64,000 nucleotides of DNA from Ariolimax columbianus (taxonomy: Eukaryota; Mollusca; Gastropoda; Stylommatophora; Arionidae): contig JAVGWX010000008.1 in NCBI GenBank assembly GCA_036924085.1, positions 53,753,314-53,817,313 of the forward strand. Reading direction: 5' to 3'. The position numbers and the translations under genes are program-made. Under the pieces are notes generated by a model. The model was not told the DNA's origin. It ran no database searches and saw nothing but the letters and a program-made list of their open reading frames with translations. How positions within the stretch are numbered: the stretch's first letter is position 1; each line of letters starts with the position of its first letter. Positions 19,701 to 26,699 of this stretch are shown in pieces.

Positions 19701-21520
19701 AGGAAGAAAGGGCATTTAAGATTGTTACCAAAATATTTTCAAAATTAAATGGAATATGCCAATGATTTGTATGAGTACTTGATCATGGATAGTGTGAATA
19801 TATCTCATATATGTATAAGACAATTTCCTTTCTCCAAATTGAAGAGCTTAGTAGTTAAAAGATTTCCAAAGTTTCTATTCATTATAAAACAGTTTGAAAA
19901 AGTTACTTTTCCGATATACTAACACCTTAACAATGTTTCCCCAATCCAGTCAATAACCAAACGTTTAAAATGTTACCAGACTTTTGATCATTAGTAAAAG
20001 TTAATATTATCAAAGAAGACACTGACATTAAGGATAAAATGTTGGATGTTTCATGGCATGAAAACTCATATATTGAGAGGTCAGGGAAGCATTCCCTCCC
20101 TTTCTATATTGCTTTAGCTAACTGCAAGTCAGGTACTGATTAACAGTTGGGTATACTATAGTATACCGCAACTGGGCACTAACATGGTCCCTTAACTATG
20201 AGAGAAGAACACTTTAACCACATACTGTCACTCTAGATCATATGTTTATGATATGAGCTTGTGTCATCAGGTCAGTTTGATTTCCTTGATTAAGTTTCCA
20301 TTTAGTGAGTAACTTTAGGCTGTGCAGTGTTGTGATCGTAAAGGTGATTATACAGAGAGCTCTTCATTTTCTTCTATAATCATTGTAATACATATTTCCC
20401 AGAGTGTCCATTGGACAGAGTGCTTGATTTTCAGAGCAAAGGAACTGGGTTTGCACACTGGTAATGACACAATCCAGTTTACCTGACAGTTGCTATTGTC
20501 TCATTTGCACTCCAGGTGGAGTATAGTACCACCACTACAGCTTGTCTCCTTCAGGACAAATCTCTGAAGCAATTTGTATGCTTTTGTAGTGGTGGATTCT
20601 GTAGCAACTTGTTTCACACAATGAGGTTGCTAACTCCATGCATAACTCTCTTTAGCCAGCTTTTACATTATGCATGCATGGAGGTGCAATGATCCTATTC
20701 TTTCCTCCCCAGTAAGGAGCCCCAGGATCCAGTTAGGAATGTCAAAACAACTAGCATTTCTCACCTCATAAAATTAAAGATCTAGTCCTCAAACCCACAA
20801 CAACATTATCTGATGTAGGACTATCTAGCCTTCTAACCACCTATTGCATTATCTGATGCAGGACTATCTAGCTTTCTAACCACCTATAACATTATCTGCC
20901 GTAGGACTATCTAACCTTTTAACCACCTATAAAATTATCTGCTGTAGAACTATCTAAACTTTCAACCACCTATTACATTTTCTGCTGTAGGACTATCCAA
21001 CTTTTTAACCACCTATGACATTATCTGATACAGGGCTATCTAACCTTTTAACCACCTATGACATTATCTTCTGTAGGACTATATAGTATTTTAACCACCC
21101 ATGATATTATCTGCTAAGGACTATCTAACCTTTAAACCACCTATAACATCTGCTACAGGACTATCTAAAACCTTAAAAAACCGACAACATTATCTTCTGT
21201 AGATTGATTATTCAACCTTTAAACTACTTACAACAGTATCTGCTGTATAACTATCTTCAGTTTTGGCCACCACCACTTTAAAATAAGCTCAGGCATCATA
21301 CATCATTCTTTATATGACAGTAATTATTTGGGGACAACTATTTGCATTTATTTTACATGGTTCCCACGTGTTTGCTTGTCATCATACGAACTGACTTGTA
21401 CTGATTGTAAATTTACTTCCACAGATCCATGTATCTGAATGCAGTAAAGCACTGAATGATCTGTCAAGAAGAAAAGAAGACTCTTGCACAGACCCTGAAT
21501 CGGAGGCTGCTCAAGTCTGA
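1633..21520 (+). CDS. SLC44A1: Choline transporter-like protein (SLC44A1/CTL1-like), 11 exons, 5' part outside window
   Basis: Eleven exons with GT donors and AG acceptors (1633-1722, 4131-4276, 5904-6090, 7978-8143, 8797-8937, 12188-12303, 13509-13546, 14398-14526, 15724-15816, 19261-19356, 21425-21520) join in one frame into 431 codons plus stop. The product is a multi-pass membrane protein of the SLC44 family, which carries choline (and, in work on CTL1/CTL2, ethanolamine) across plasma and organelle membranes. Family signatures seen: an FWWYHLVGLFW membrane segment, a FTRDK loop, a cysteine-rich CCCCCLWCVDKCLRYL stretch, NFCTSA, NALRV, FLGKVYVM, AHCFLSVYQ and the C-terminal DLNDGSPERPYF. 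CTL1 is about 650 residues long, so roughly the first third is missing upstream of the window. Introns run from about 650 bp to over 3.4 kb and are full of transposons, but no exon is broken. The CTL1 rather than CTL2/4 assignment rests on remembered resemblance and needs a tree. Confidence 0.95.
1750..1852. repeat. 21-bp tandem repeat, about 5 copies
   Basis: The unit is GGGTGTTATGATTAGAAGT with length and base variants, located just inside the first intron after 1722. The rest of the intron up to 3200 (1853-3200) shows no recognisable element. Confidence 0.7.
3208..3508 (-). repeat. Family A dispersed repeat, copy 1
   Basis: Reverse complement of the unit seen at 36704-37062. Shared landmarks are a GATCAAGATGCTG..CAG start, CTGCCAAGACCCTTCTACGC, a GATTGAAGAGGGAAGGCTAA region, CCGAAAGGTACAAATATCAC and CATTTTGTTCTCCAGACTAC. 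There is no protein support, and it looks like a SINE or a LINE 3' end. Copies also lie at 6700-7050, 18737-18958, 34480-34612, 36704-37062 and 41032-41722. Confidence 0.8.
3660..3915 (-). mobile_element. tRNA-derived SINE, minus strand
   Basis: On the minus strand the sequence from about 3915 reads GTCGTTAGTATCCTGGCTTC followed by GGTTCGGTCCC (B box, 3857-3867). It has the A/B box spacing of a tRNA-like RNA polymerase III promoter. A non-tRNA body runs on to about 3660. I did not find a clear target duplication. It sits in the SLC44 intron between exons a and b. Confidence 0.6.
4131..4276 (+). CDS. SLC44A1: SLC44 exon b, end of a membrane helix and extramembrane loop
   Basis: The acceptor is TTTACAG and the donor is ACG|GTGAGT. 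It encodes VGTAFLWWTF followed by a charged loop (SNKSKLDREEQ) and the start of the next helix (YAFLTFSISATALT). It ends in phase 0. The GT.LWW pattern matches the same position in CTL proteins. Confidence 0.9.
4845..5440 (+). mobile_element. RTE-like LINE remnant, 3' end
   Basis: It encodes VLKYLDSIFSADGRIDKEIE, then TRCQKVSAVTYQL and LATKQQLINSIFMPTLCYQC. This is the connection and thumb part of an RTE-type RT. After a stop, the last section in other frames ends in ATHLAQDRRLKLPMTLNG and an AACTAACTAACC tail. It is inserted in the intron between exons b and c. It is inactive, with several stops. Confidence 0.8.
5904..6090 (+). CDS. SLC44A1: SLC44 exon c, two transmembrane segments
   Basis: The acceptor is CACACAG and the donor is GCAG|GTCAGT. 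It encodes ITLMLVILALRKRIALVVF, then a reactive-looking linker and a second helix around PLWTFILLLMFFVYWVTVL. The RKRIAL and QPLWTF patterns are typical of the CTL core. It ends in phase 1. An in-frame ATG at 5913 is internal to the exon and is not a start codon. Confidence 0.93.
6248..6563 (+). repeat. Family B dispersed repeat, copy 1
   Basis: Landmarks are GTTAGTCAGGGTCAGG, CAGTTATCCCTGGAAACAGG, a CCTGGTCCACCTTCTCAAGT segment and a CAGCAGCAACAACAAC tail. The same order of blocks appears at 9190-9440, 12600-12912 and, inverted, at 18083-18425. No coding frame survives. It is an unclassified retroposon with an ACAACAAC tail. Confidence 0.75.
6700..7050 (-). repeat. Family A dispersed repeat, copy 2
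   Basis: A nearly full-length copy. On the minus strand it runs from GTGGGATCAAGATGCTGAGC to a (GAA)n tail at 6700-6712. Its 5' end (position 7050) touches the fold-back element that starts at 7054. Confidence 0.85.
7054..7790 (-). mobile_element. Mariner-derived fold-back element, copy 1
   Basis: The ends are inverted copies of each other (AGGCATGTTCAAATGAAACT at the left, its complement at the right). The symmetry extends about 300 bp inward from each side. Both arms encode the N-terminal helix-turn-helix of a mariner-type transposase (VIQFLTAERCRPVDIHRRM, with a QAVYGDKSV continuation). The centre is asymmetric. Only the minus strand goes on, to KNWTMMFKEGCELTKDLPRP and GQAHIVVSEDA. No DD(D/E) catalytic domain is present, so the element would be non-autonomous. 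It lies in the intron between exons c and d. Orientation is given by the asymmetric segment. Confidence 0.85.
7978..8143 (+). CDS. SLC44A1: SLC44 exon d, WWYH membrane segment
   Basis: The acceptor is TTCCCAG and the donor is CCAG|GTGAGT. It encodes TPSVTELGFVIFKEHE, then YFWWYHLVGLFWICEFI and a second hydrophobic stretch to GAVARWYFTR. The WWYH...GL.W..EFI...C motif is one of the most conserved in SLC44. It ends in phase 2 and joins to DKSQLGF in the next exon. Confidence 0.95.
8144..8796. other. Intron between exons d and e, no feature seen
   Basis: AT-rich, with A and T runs near 8340-8420. There is no element and no coding frame that I can support. Confidence 0.6.
8797..8937 (+). CDS. 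SLC44A1: SLC44 exon e, loop and helix (H.GSVAFGALILALVR)
   Basis: The acceptor is TTTCAG and the donor is AAAAG|GTAAGC. It encodes DKSQLGFPILGTLGRLIVFH, then QGSVAFGALILALVRVPR and AIFLFISK. This is the conserved region following FTRDK in the family, where the usual pattern is R.I.YH.GT.A.GS.I...V..PR. It ends in phase 2. Confidence 0.95.
9190..9440 (+). repeat. Family B dispersed repeat, copy 2 (diverged)
   Basis: Shares CTCCTGGAAACAGTCTAGTC, ACTGTAATCCCC, a GATCCACCTTCTCAAGT block and a CTAGTACAAGTAACTTCAAG end with the copy at 6248. It is followed by a short GATGATGAT run. Confidence 0.65.
9600..10200. repeat. Unclassified repeat-like block
   Basis: Contains stretches with the flavour of a retroelement end (GGACTCCACCTGCTCCTCAG, CATTTAGTCTGGCTTCTCTC, CTAGTATAGCTCCTAGGATC). 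There is no conserved protein and no second copy in this window. Open frames on both strands here are short and unrecognised. Low confidence. Confidence 0.3.
10614..10930 (-). mobile_element. RNase H-type LINE, C-terminal fragment
   Basis: The minus strand encodes DAYYQLNKREQVVVFRLCTS, then HNRLRYHLFNKLKIGGTDEC and PCGTGKMTAEHLLQNCPTY. This is the tail (C.CG......H.L..CP.Y) that follows the RNase H domain in I/Jockey-type LINEs. It ends with FLEKMMVDV and a (GAA)n stretch. It is close in sequence to the copy at 59338, so the family has at least two copies in the window. It is 5' truncated. Confidence 0.85.
11070..11680 (+). pseudogene. Mariner transposase remnant, catalytic domain
   Basis: In shifting frames it reads MKKCVSLSADM, TVDETWIHHYDLESK, PKTLVNLKVLKSAENMMPII, FGDIKSLLLKDYLP, INGQSYADL and later SDFFLFSNLKKKLRGSKF. 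These match the DETW first aspartate block and the SDFFLFPNLK third aspartate block of mariner transposases. The HDNA block is degenerate (LKTMHTL). Frameshifts and stops make it non-functional. Its N-terminal domain is not visible here, while only N-terminal pieces occur in the fold-back elements. Confidence 0.85.
12188..12303 (+). CDS. SLC44A1: SLC44 exon f, cysteine-rich CCLWC loop
   Basis: The acceptor is TCTCCAG and the donor is GTTG|GTAAGT. The reading frame that continues from exon e encodes MQTSETDCARFCVQ, then CCCCCLWCVDKCLRYL and SANTYTIV. The CC.CCLW(C/D)..K.L.YLN.NAY pattern is a hallmark of CTL proteins. The true frame is not the one that gives the longest open stretch here. The open frames on both strands around 12133-12408 are shadows. 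It ends in phase 1. Confidence 0.93.
12465..12500. repeat. G-rich run
   Basis: A guanine homopolymer with a few breaks, inside the intron between exons f and g. It is a possible assembly weak point. Confidence 0.7.
12600..12912 (+). repeat. Family B dispersed repeat, copy 3
   Basis: Carries the full set of blocks: TTAGTCAGGGTCAGGCAAAT, CGCAGTTCTCCCTGGAATCA, ACCTGGTCCACCTTCATCAG, CAGCCCACCACTTAATGCC, GAGTAAACTTACTCGTTGTG, GGCATTCACAACAACAAC tail. It gives the best plus-strand reference for the family. Confidence 0.8.
13509..13546 (+). CDS. SLC44A1: SLC44 exon g, 38-bp small exon
   Basis: The acceptor is TTCTACAG and the donor is AAAG|GTAAGC. It contributes only AISGKNFCTSARK, which matches the family's A(I)...FC.SA pattern that follows the CCLW loop. 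Its phase (1 in, 0 out) fits both neighbours. No other 13-codon solution joins exons f and h in frame. Confidence 0.9.
13764..13850 (-). mobile_element. 3' tip of the CR1-type LINE
   Basis: TTAACTTAACTTAACATCTT followed by TATACTGG and TCTGTACAACC is the reverse complement of the 3' end of the element at 30770-32360 (GACGTTAAGTTAAGTTAAG tail). Only the last few dozen bases are present. Confidence 0.6.
14118..14385. repeat. Imperfect 42-44 bp tandem repeat, about 6 copies
   Basis: The recurring phrase ATTATATAGACTGTTTAAGT then GTTTTGTGTTTATGAACAC, with substitutions, lies directly upstream of the acceptor of SLC44 exon h. It could overlap the branch point region. Confidence 0.8.
14398..14526 (+). 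CDS. SLC44A1: SLC44 exon h, NALRV and FLGK membrane region
   Basis: The acceptor is TTACCAG and the donor is CAAG|GTAAGC. It is exactly 43 codons, phase 0 to 0. It encodes GYLVLAGNALRVSAVDGAAD, then FVLFLGKVYVMAATTAVSV and IWFK. The N.LRV...D....FLGK pattern is strongly conserved in SLC44. Its acceptor sits directly after an imperfect 42-44 bp tandem repeat (14118-14385). Confidence 0.95.
14740..15240 (+). mobile_element. RTE-like LINE remnant, 3' end
   Basis: Reads LTNIWKSL, LRLLNSNVLARLIYECEC, VLEKKLNAFENKYLRRLLNI, HWQEFMTN, then SSGSRQRGRPKETPQTIFRE. This is the order expected at the C-terminus of RTE-type ORF2 (the ...FE.KCLR..L.I.W... block, then the ...GRRRGRP... block). Stops and frameshifts are present. 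It lies in the intron between exons h and i. Confidence 0.8.
15536..15556. repeat. Poly-C run
   Basis: About 19 cytosines in a row in the intron before exon i. Confidence 0.9.
15724..15816 (+). CDS. SLC44A1: SLC44 exon i, AHCFLSVYQ helix
   Basis: The acceptor is ATTTCAG and the donor is CAG|GTATGT. It is 31 codons, phase 0 to 0. It encodes SQEELHFYAIPVLLVSILSF and FIAHCFLSVYQ, the last conserved membrane helix. The longer open frames here (15587-15910) are out of frame with the gene. The next intron contains the 29-bp satellite. Confidence 0.95.
15936..17448. repeat. 29-bp satellite in SLC44 intron, about 52 copies
   Basis: The unit is CCCATGTGAGACAGTCAAAC followed by TCTTTTAGC, almost perfectly conserved. 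Variant units sit at exact 811-bp spacing: CACAC at 15970/16781 and 16347/17158, AATTT at 16406/17217, and a one-base deletion (GCCCCTGTG) at 16623/17434. A single GGGAGA variant near 16711 is unpaired. The array lies 120 bp after exon i, in the intron before exon j. It has no open coding role. Confidence 0.97.
17708..17730. repeat. (TA)n microsatellite
   Basis: About 11 TA units. Confidence 0.85.
17802..18053 (+). mobile_element. tRNA-derived SINE with 12-bp target duplication
   Basis: Starts GGGGACGGCGTGGCCTAGTG. A box TGGCCTAGTGG is at 17812-17822 and B box GGTTCGATCCC at 17856-17866, with normal tRNA promoter spacing. The body contains TCGGATGCATTGGGCCGACA and GGGGATTAGATAAATAAGGC, and it ends in an A-rich AAAACAAAAACA tail. 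It is flanked by the perfect duplication AAAATATAACAA at 17790-17801 and 18054-18065, which marks a recent LINE-driven insertion. It landed inside the left arm of a short inverted repeat that encloses family B copy 4. Confidence 0.92.
18083..18425 (-). repeat. Family B dispersed repeat, copy 4 (inverted)
   Basis: On the minus strand it carries GTCAGGTTCAACACACTGAC, CATTCCCTGGAAACAGGGTA, CATGGTCCACCTTCACCAGC, AGCCACTTAACGTTCTTTTC and GGGCATTAAACAACAAG. It has the same block order as the plus copies. The flanks (17786-17801 plus 18058-18068, and 18432-18455) form a 23-base inverted repeat. Confidence 0.8.
18472..18700 (-). repeat. Possible LINE or SINE 3' end with (GAT)n tail
   Basis: A (CAT)n run at 18472-18486 reads as a GATGATGAT tail on the minus strand. 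Such a tail is common at RTE-type 3' ends. The adjacent 200 bp show no clear protein. Confidence 0.35.
18737..18958 (-). repeat. Family A dispersed repeat, copy 3 (partial)
   Basis: Shares CCCAACACATCCAATTTTAA, an AACCAG..TGCAGCCTG block and CAGCTATGAGTGACC with the other copies. It is diverged and lacks the ends. Confidence 0.6.
19261..19356 (+). CDS. SLC44A1: SLC44 exon j, DLNDGS motif
   Basis: The acceptor is TTCTTCAG and the donor is CATG|GTAAGA. It is 32 codons, phase 0 to 0. It encodes MILHALLLCFCEDRDLNDGS followed by PERPYFGSKNFM. The CF..D...NDGS...P.. pattern is the diagnostic C-terminal signature of SLC44 proteins. Confidence 0.95.
20400..20735 (+). mobile_element. tRNA-derived SINE-like repeat
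   Basis: The head TGGACAGAGTGCTTGATTTT then AAAGGAACTGGGTTTGCACA resembles tRNA A and B boxes. The body includes GTGGTGGATTCTGTAGCAAC, CACACAATGAGGTTGCTAAC and TTCTTTCCTCCCCAG. A body-only copy of the same family lies at 26295-26500. It is in the intron between exon j and the last exon. Confidence 0.6.
20800..21257. repeat. 43-bp diverged minisatellite, about 10 copies
   Basis: The unit is CATTATCTGATGTAGGACTA then TCTAACCTTTTAACCACCTATGA, with substitutions and small indels. It is therefore older than the 29-bp array. It ends about 170 bp before the last coding exon. Confidence 0.9.
21425..21520 (+). CDS. SLC44A1: SLC44 last coding exon, cytosolic tail and stop
   Basis: The acceptor is TTCCACAG, and the TGA stop is at 21518-21520. 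It encodes a short polar tail (IHVSECSKALNDLSRRKEDS through PESEAAQV). The tail is not itself conserved enough to identify. It is placed here because the phase fits, the acceptor is strong and the stop is followed by plausible 3' UTR. An alternative last exon, as vertebrate CTL1 has, cannot be excluded. Confidence 0.8.
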   Translation: MHVSECSKALNDLSRRKEDSCTDPESEAAQV

Positions 21521-22110
21521 AATATCCACTTCCACAACTCTGGCTGCAGACTTTAGAGTGTGCGACACTAATAATTATAAAGATTATGGCTGTTGCAGAA
21601 AAATATAACAAATTCTGGTTTGGCCACAAGTGGATGCTGATGACTTCCAAGCTATCACTTGTAATGAAGATGCCGGTGATTGTGCTATTCTGCGGAGCAA
21701 TCAGAGCTTACTGATGAAGCCTTTGCTTGGCCCAGCATTCTTACTGAGCACCATTCCAAGAGGGTGTTTTGATAACCTTTTCTTCTGAAAGTTTTTAGCT
21801 CAAAGAATGACACAACAGATACGGGCCATGATCCAACATGTGTCTTGTATTTGTGACTGCATGGAAATATCTATGAAAATGTTAATATGTACAGAAAGTG
21901 ACAACAGAGAACAAAGTGTACAAATAAAACTAACTCTGTACACGGGATGCCTACAAGCAGTTTGCGCATACTAAATGGAATACAACATCATGTCAGTATT
22001 TTCTATGACGTAGTCTTATTATTAATTAATTTTTTAGCTTAATGTAGTCAGAATATCAAAAACGCTCCATGCGCTTTTGTTCAACGTCTATTTACTTTAA
22101 ATAAATCTTA
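21521..22110 (+). other. Putative 3' UTR of the SLC44 gene
   Basis: Non-coding, AT-rich sequence follows the stop codon. It has no recognisable repeat. AATAAA motifs occur at about 21923-21928 and near 22099. Which one is used cannot be decided from sequence, and a longer UTR is possible. Confidence 0.5.
21923..21928 (+). promoter_or_regulatory. Candidate polyadenylation signal AATAAA
   Basis: Canonical hexamer about 400 bases downstream of the SLC44 stop. A GT-containing stretch follows. A second hexamer lies near 22099. Confidence 0.4.
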
Positions 22111-22129
22111 GTCTGGATATAGAAAACCT

Positions 22130-23709
22130 GAAAGATATACAATTTATATCTTTCGTGAATGATTCGCTAGAGAGATTCACAATTCTGTGACAATCTACCA
22201 ACACTTTGAAGTCCATTCAGAAAGTTTTGCTAAAGAGATTCGGACAGCCAGCCAACTTGTTTATGGACTTGCTGGAATATTTTGCTAAACTGATTTGCAT
22301 TCAGTGATTAATTTTTGGTCATCCTTCAAGTTTCTGACCTTCCTGAATGTTTGATGAGCGAGATTAACATAAAGTTATTAATTTTGGCAGCCTAGCAACG
22401 TGTTCATTTAAATTCAGCTGTCTTTATCTCTGCATCATGTGAATTAAGTGAACAGTACAGAAAGGTGTTGGATTACATATAATTAATCACAAATGAAGGG
22501 AAAGTATTTACCGTATGGACTATCACTGCAAGAGCACAAGTGATTTGAGACAAAATCTTGCTGACACTGACATTGATGACCCTGTGCTGCTTAAAAAGGG
22601 GACAATGTATAAAAATATTGGCCATCTGTAAGATTAAGAGAACGGCAAAAGATGTTGATGTAAATGCAAATGAATTCCATTGATGTACTGCTTATTTGTA
22701 TCAAACACTATCCTTAGTTTTATAATGAATTTTGTGTTCTGGCATTTTATGTTTAGCATTTCCCGAGGTGGAAATTATGCTTCTTAGATGTAATTTGGTT
22801 ATCAGTATTTGTTGTTGTCACAACTTGTTTTCTACCCTGTGTGTGATAGCAAGTAACCCTGTCGTGATCATTTCATTTTACAAGCAATTGACTTATTGCT
22901 GAAGTTCTGCACTGCTTATTTTCTCACAGAGTACCAATTCTACCCTGTTAACAATAAGCTTATTTATTAAGTTTTCAGCTGCAACTCAATGTGATAGTAA
23001 GTTTGTAGTGAGCATACATTCTATGAGTTCTGTTATGAATTTTTCATTTTAGAACTAAGAGACTTATTGTTTCATCTCTGTACTGCTTTTGTATTCATCG
23101 AGTGCCAGAGCTACCTGATTTTGTCACTGCATTTGCCACTTCCACAATCTTTCTACTGAGTGTTATAGTAACTTTGTTGTGATCATACATTCTGTACAAA
23201 AGCTAGAGACACATTGCTAAATCTCTGACCTACTTTATTTCTCACCGAGTGCCAGAGTAACCAGTTTACATTACAACTAAATATTCTATGCTAATGTGTT
23301 AAATGACTTAATTTGTTTAATATAAAATCTCTGAATGTTACTTTCAAATCATTTTGTTGTATGTCACTATGTTGATATATTTTTTATACAGCAATACTGA
23401 TATATGATTCTTTTACTGAATGAAAAACTTTCTCTACTTACCGAGTGCAAAAAATAGAATGAGCTAAAGTTATTTCTCAGACTGAGAAACGATATGGTCA
23501 CATGTCAAAAAGAGTAGTCATGGTTTGTGATCTATGCTTCAAAATACACATCCTGGACTTGCTGAAATAAGACTGACGAAGCAGATGGCACTATGTTAAA
23601 TGTGAGAGAAGCCGGAATCTGTTTTGAGTATCAAAATAAAGAATATCTACGCACACACAAAGATTGTTTTTATGATGTCACCAGAAGCAGAGGGCACAGA
23701 CAATAAATG

Positions 23710-23746
<37 letters not shown>

Positions 23747-24418
23747 TATATATATATATTATGTGAAATTACAACAAGATACCAGGTAAACATGAAAACC
23801 TACCATCTTTCAGAGCTATCCAACATTAACAAATACAGCTGTGTACTGCTAAACAAGAATCATGTAATAATTGTGAAACATTAGGAAAGCACAAAGGCAA
23901 GACATGAAAGTCACAGGGAACCCAAAGAAAATCTGCAGAAAGCTAAAGCAACTGCTGCCTATAAAGGCTGAAAATAGGAAATTGAGTAAAAATTGACTCA
24001 AGAACAATAGATGCTCTGTGCTCGGCAAAGAGTGACAAGGATGGGCACTAATACTTTAAAATTGCAATCAATCACACTATGTGGAGTTTTGACAAAGGTT
24101 ATGTAAGCTGCTAATTTTGTGAATGTAGCTGTATAAAATTATGTGGTCTGCTTATAGTTCATCCCTCTTCAGGACTAAGTATTTTTCAATGCTGCTCAAG
24201 CGTTCAGACAAAGATGCTAACTATATTTTGATGCCTATACACCAAAATACTACCAAAAGAACTATGTGGTTCTTTGTTAAAAAGAAAATATAATTTTTAC
24301 TAAACATCAAGTGAGGTGCTTGTTATGCCAATGGGTGTTAAAAAAAACAGATTAAAAGATCTCAGAAGACTCATTACAAATGCTTTAATTTCATTTAATA
24401 ACATAACAATCGCGTCAT
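22130..24418. other. Non-coding DNA downstream of SLC44, nothing recognised
   Basis: AT-rich sequence with no conserved frame. It includes a (TA)n run at about 23710-23760. The recurrent phrases GAGTGCCAGAG and CTACC around 22930, 23100 and 23250 suggest a very old, degraded repeat. The open frame at 23624-23884 runs through the TA repeat and is not credible. Confidence 0.5.
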
Positions 24419-24424
24419 TGTGCA

Positions 24425-25021
24425 TTTTAAAGTGAGGAGATATCATGCATTTGAAAGTCAGTGTATATCATTCATTTCAAAGTCAGTAGATATCACACAT
24501 TTGAAAGTCAGTGCAGATTGTGCATTTGAAAGTCAGTAGATATGCATTTGAAAGTCAGTGTATATCATTCATTTCAAAGTCAGTAGATATCACACTTTGA
24601 AAGTCAGTGAAGATTGTGCATTTGAAAGTCAGTGCATATCATTCATTTGAAAGTCAGTGCAGATTGTGCATTTGAAAGTTAGTAGATATCATACATTTGA
24701 AAGTCAGTGCATATCATGCATTTGAAGTCAGTAGATATCATACATTTGAAAGTCATTAGATATCATACATTTGAAAGTCAGTAGATATCATACATTTGAA
24801 AGTCAGTGCATATCATACATTTGAAAGCTAGTAGATATCATACATTTGAAAGTCATTAGATATCATACATTTGAAAGTCATTTGATATCATACATTTGAA
24901 AGTCAGTGCATATCATACATTTGAAAGTCAGAGCCTATCATACATTTGAAAGTCAGTAGATATCATACATTTGAAAGTCATTAGATATCATACATTTTAA
25001 AGTCAGTGCAGATTATCTACT
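24425..25021. repeat. 25-bp minisatellite, about 24 copies
   Basis: The unit is CATTTGAAAGTCAGTAGATA plus TCATA. Variants differ at the TAGATA/TGCATA/TGCAGA position and there are some indels. Confidence 0.95.
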
Positions 25022-25436
25022 TGAATAAAAGAACAAACTATCTTCCTCGTAGTGATGTAATTAGTGTATTTTTTGGTGTTCCTCATTTGTATTAAATATT
25101 TAATGTTTCTATCAAACTGCATACATTTCTATATATTTGCCAAGCATTACTTGATCTTGTATCTTTGTACTATTTATTTTAACATAAAATTAATGTATTC
25201 TTAACAAAATGTATCGACTATTTTTATACTCATGAGACTGAACTACTCCATCTTTCATATCTTGACATAATTCTCTCCGACCTTCATTCAATAACAGCGG
25301 GCTGTATTTGAAATCGAAGCTTTAAGTCAGAAGTATCTTGTTTTTCTTTTCTACTTATTGTAAAAAGCAGAATGTTCTAAAATGTTGACTGCTTTTGTTT
25401 AATTTTTGTGAATGAAGATTAAATGTAAATAATTTT

Positions 25437-25468
<32 letters not shown>

Positions 25469-26290
25469 TTATCATTCTGCATACAATGTTGGGCTATTGC
25501 TTGTGTGTATTTTTATGAATGGAGATGGGATTTTGAATGTTTATCATTACGGAAATGAAATGTTTGATTTATATTTAGGATGATTTGTATGAAGATGAAA
25601 TTGTCAATGTTTATATTTGTAAGTATAAAAAAGAGGTGTTTGCAGGCTAGTATACTTTTTTATGGAGATAGAATTTGAATGCTTGTTTAGTCTTCTTTGA
25701 ATGAAACTACATTTTCTGTAAGTATTTGTTTTATCTGTCTGTGAATGACGATAACGTGTTCAATATGCTGAGCGGGTGTAATTAGCATACATCAATTAAA
25801 TGTACATCAATAAAACTGTTGCTAAACTCTGATTTGGCCTAGACCACAGATTCTTCTCCTACTGAAATTATCTGAAACAAGAAAGTGTAATCCCATTGTC
25901 AAATAAATTCATTCCGGACATCAAATGTGGAAAATGTCTATATGATTCTTTCTTTAAAAATATACTTTTATCACAGACGGTATTCTGAAAAACTCTAAAA
26001 CCAATGTCACTTTTCTTATCAGGAAAACCTAAATATATGTACTTCTTGACATTTTTAATGAGAGTTCATAGTGTTGTACTTTTTTATAATTTTTATTTTT
26101 TTTTATTTTGGAATAAAATATATTTGTTAACTTTCCACCATTCAAAATTTCTCAGAGAAATGATAGAAATTTGTTCATTTTCAACATCTCAAAACATGGC
26201 TTACAATAATATAACTGTGCTGCAAACCAAAGATTTGTGTATTTTGTTCCTCACAATTGATCTTCTTTTATTACTCAAGTAAGAGAATAA
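25022..26290. other. Non-coding stretch, nothing recognised
   Basis: AT-rich, with a T run followed by about 20 G at 25448-25469. No conserved frame. The 92-codon frame at 26004 has no recognisable similarity. Confidence 0.5.
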
Positions 26291-26294
26291 GGAC

Positions 26295-26500
26295 TCCTGC
26301 AAATGTCCTCCTTGCAGGAAGCCTGTATCAAAGTATGCATGTACCCTTGCAGTGATGGTGGTTTCTGTAGAAGTGTTTTACACAACTAGATTTCAAGCCA
26401 AATGCACAACCCTCATAGTTGCTTAAGTTATACAAGTATAGTTTGGTGCAGGGACTTATTCTTTCTCCCCAAGTGTGGCCCTGGGATTCACATTTGGAAC
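26295..26500 (+). repeat. Body of the 20400-type SINE, partial
   Basis: Shares GGTGGTTTCTGTAGAAGTGT, a TTTACACAACTAG block, CACAACCCTCATAGTTGC and ATTCTTTCTCCCC with 20580-20720. The tRNA-like head is missing. Confidence 0.55.
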
Positions 26501-26699
26501 CAAACTTAACTCCTATAACTTGTAAAGGACGGCATAATTTTTTACTCTTCTCAATAAGTAGCAACAAGGTTTTTGTAATTGTTTTTAGTTGATACTGAAG
26601 AAGGTGGACATTACACCCACCATTGTTTATAAACTGCCTGTAGAGGAAAGAAAATGTTTTTGACCTATTTATTATGGATTTTAAATATAAAGAGATAAG

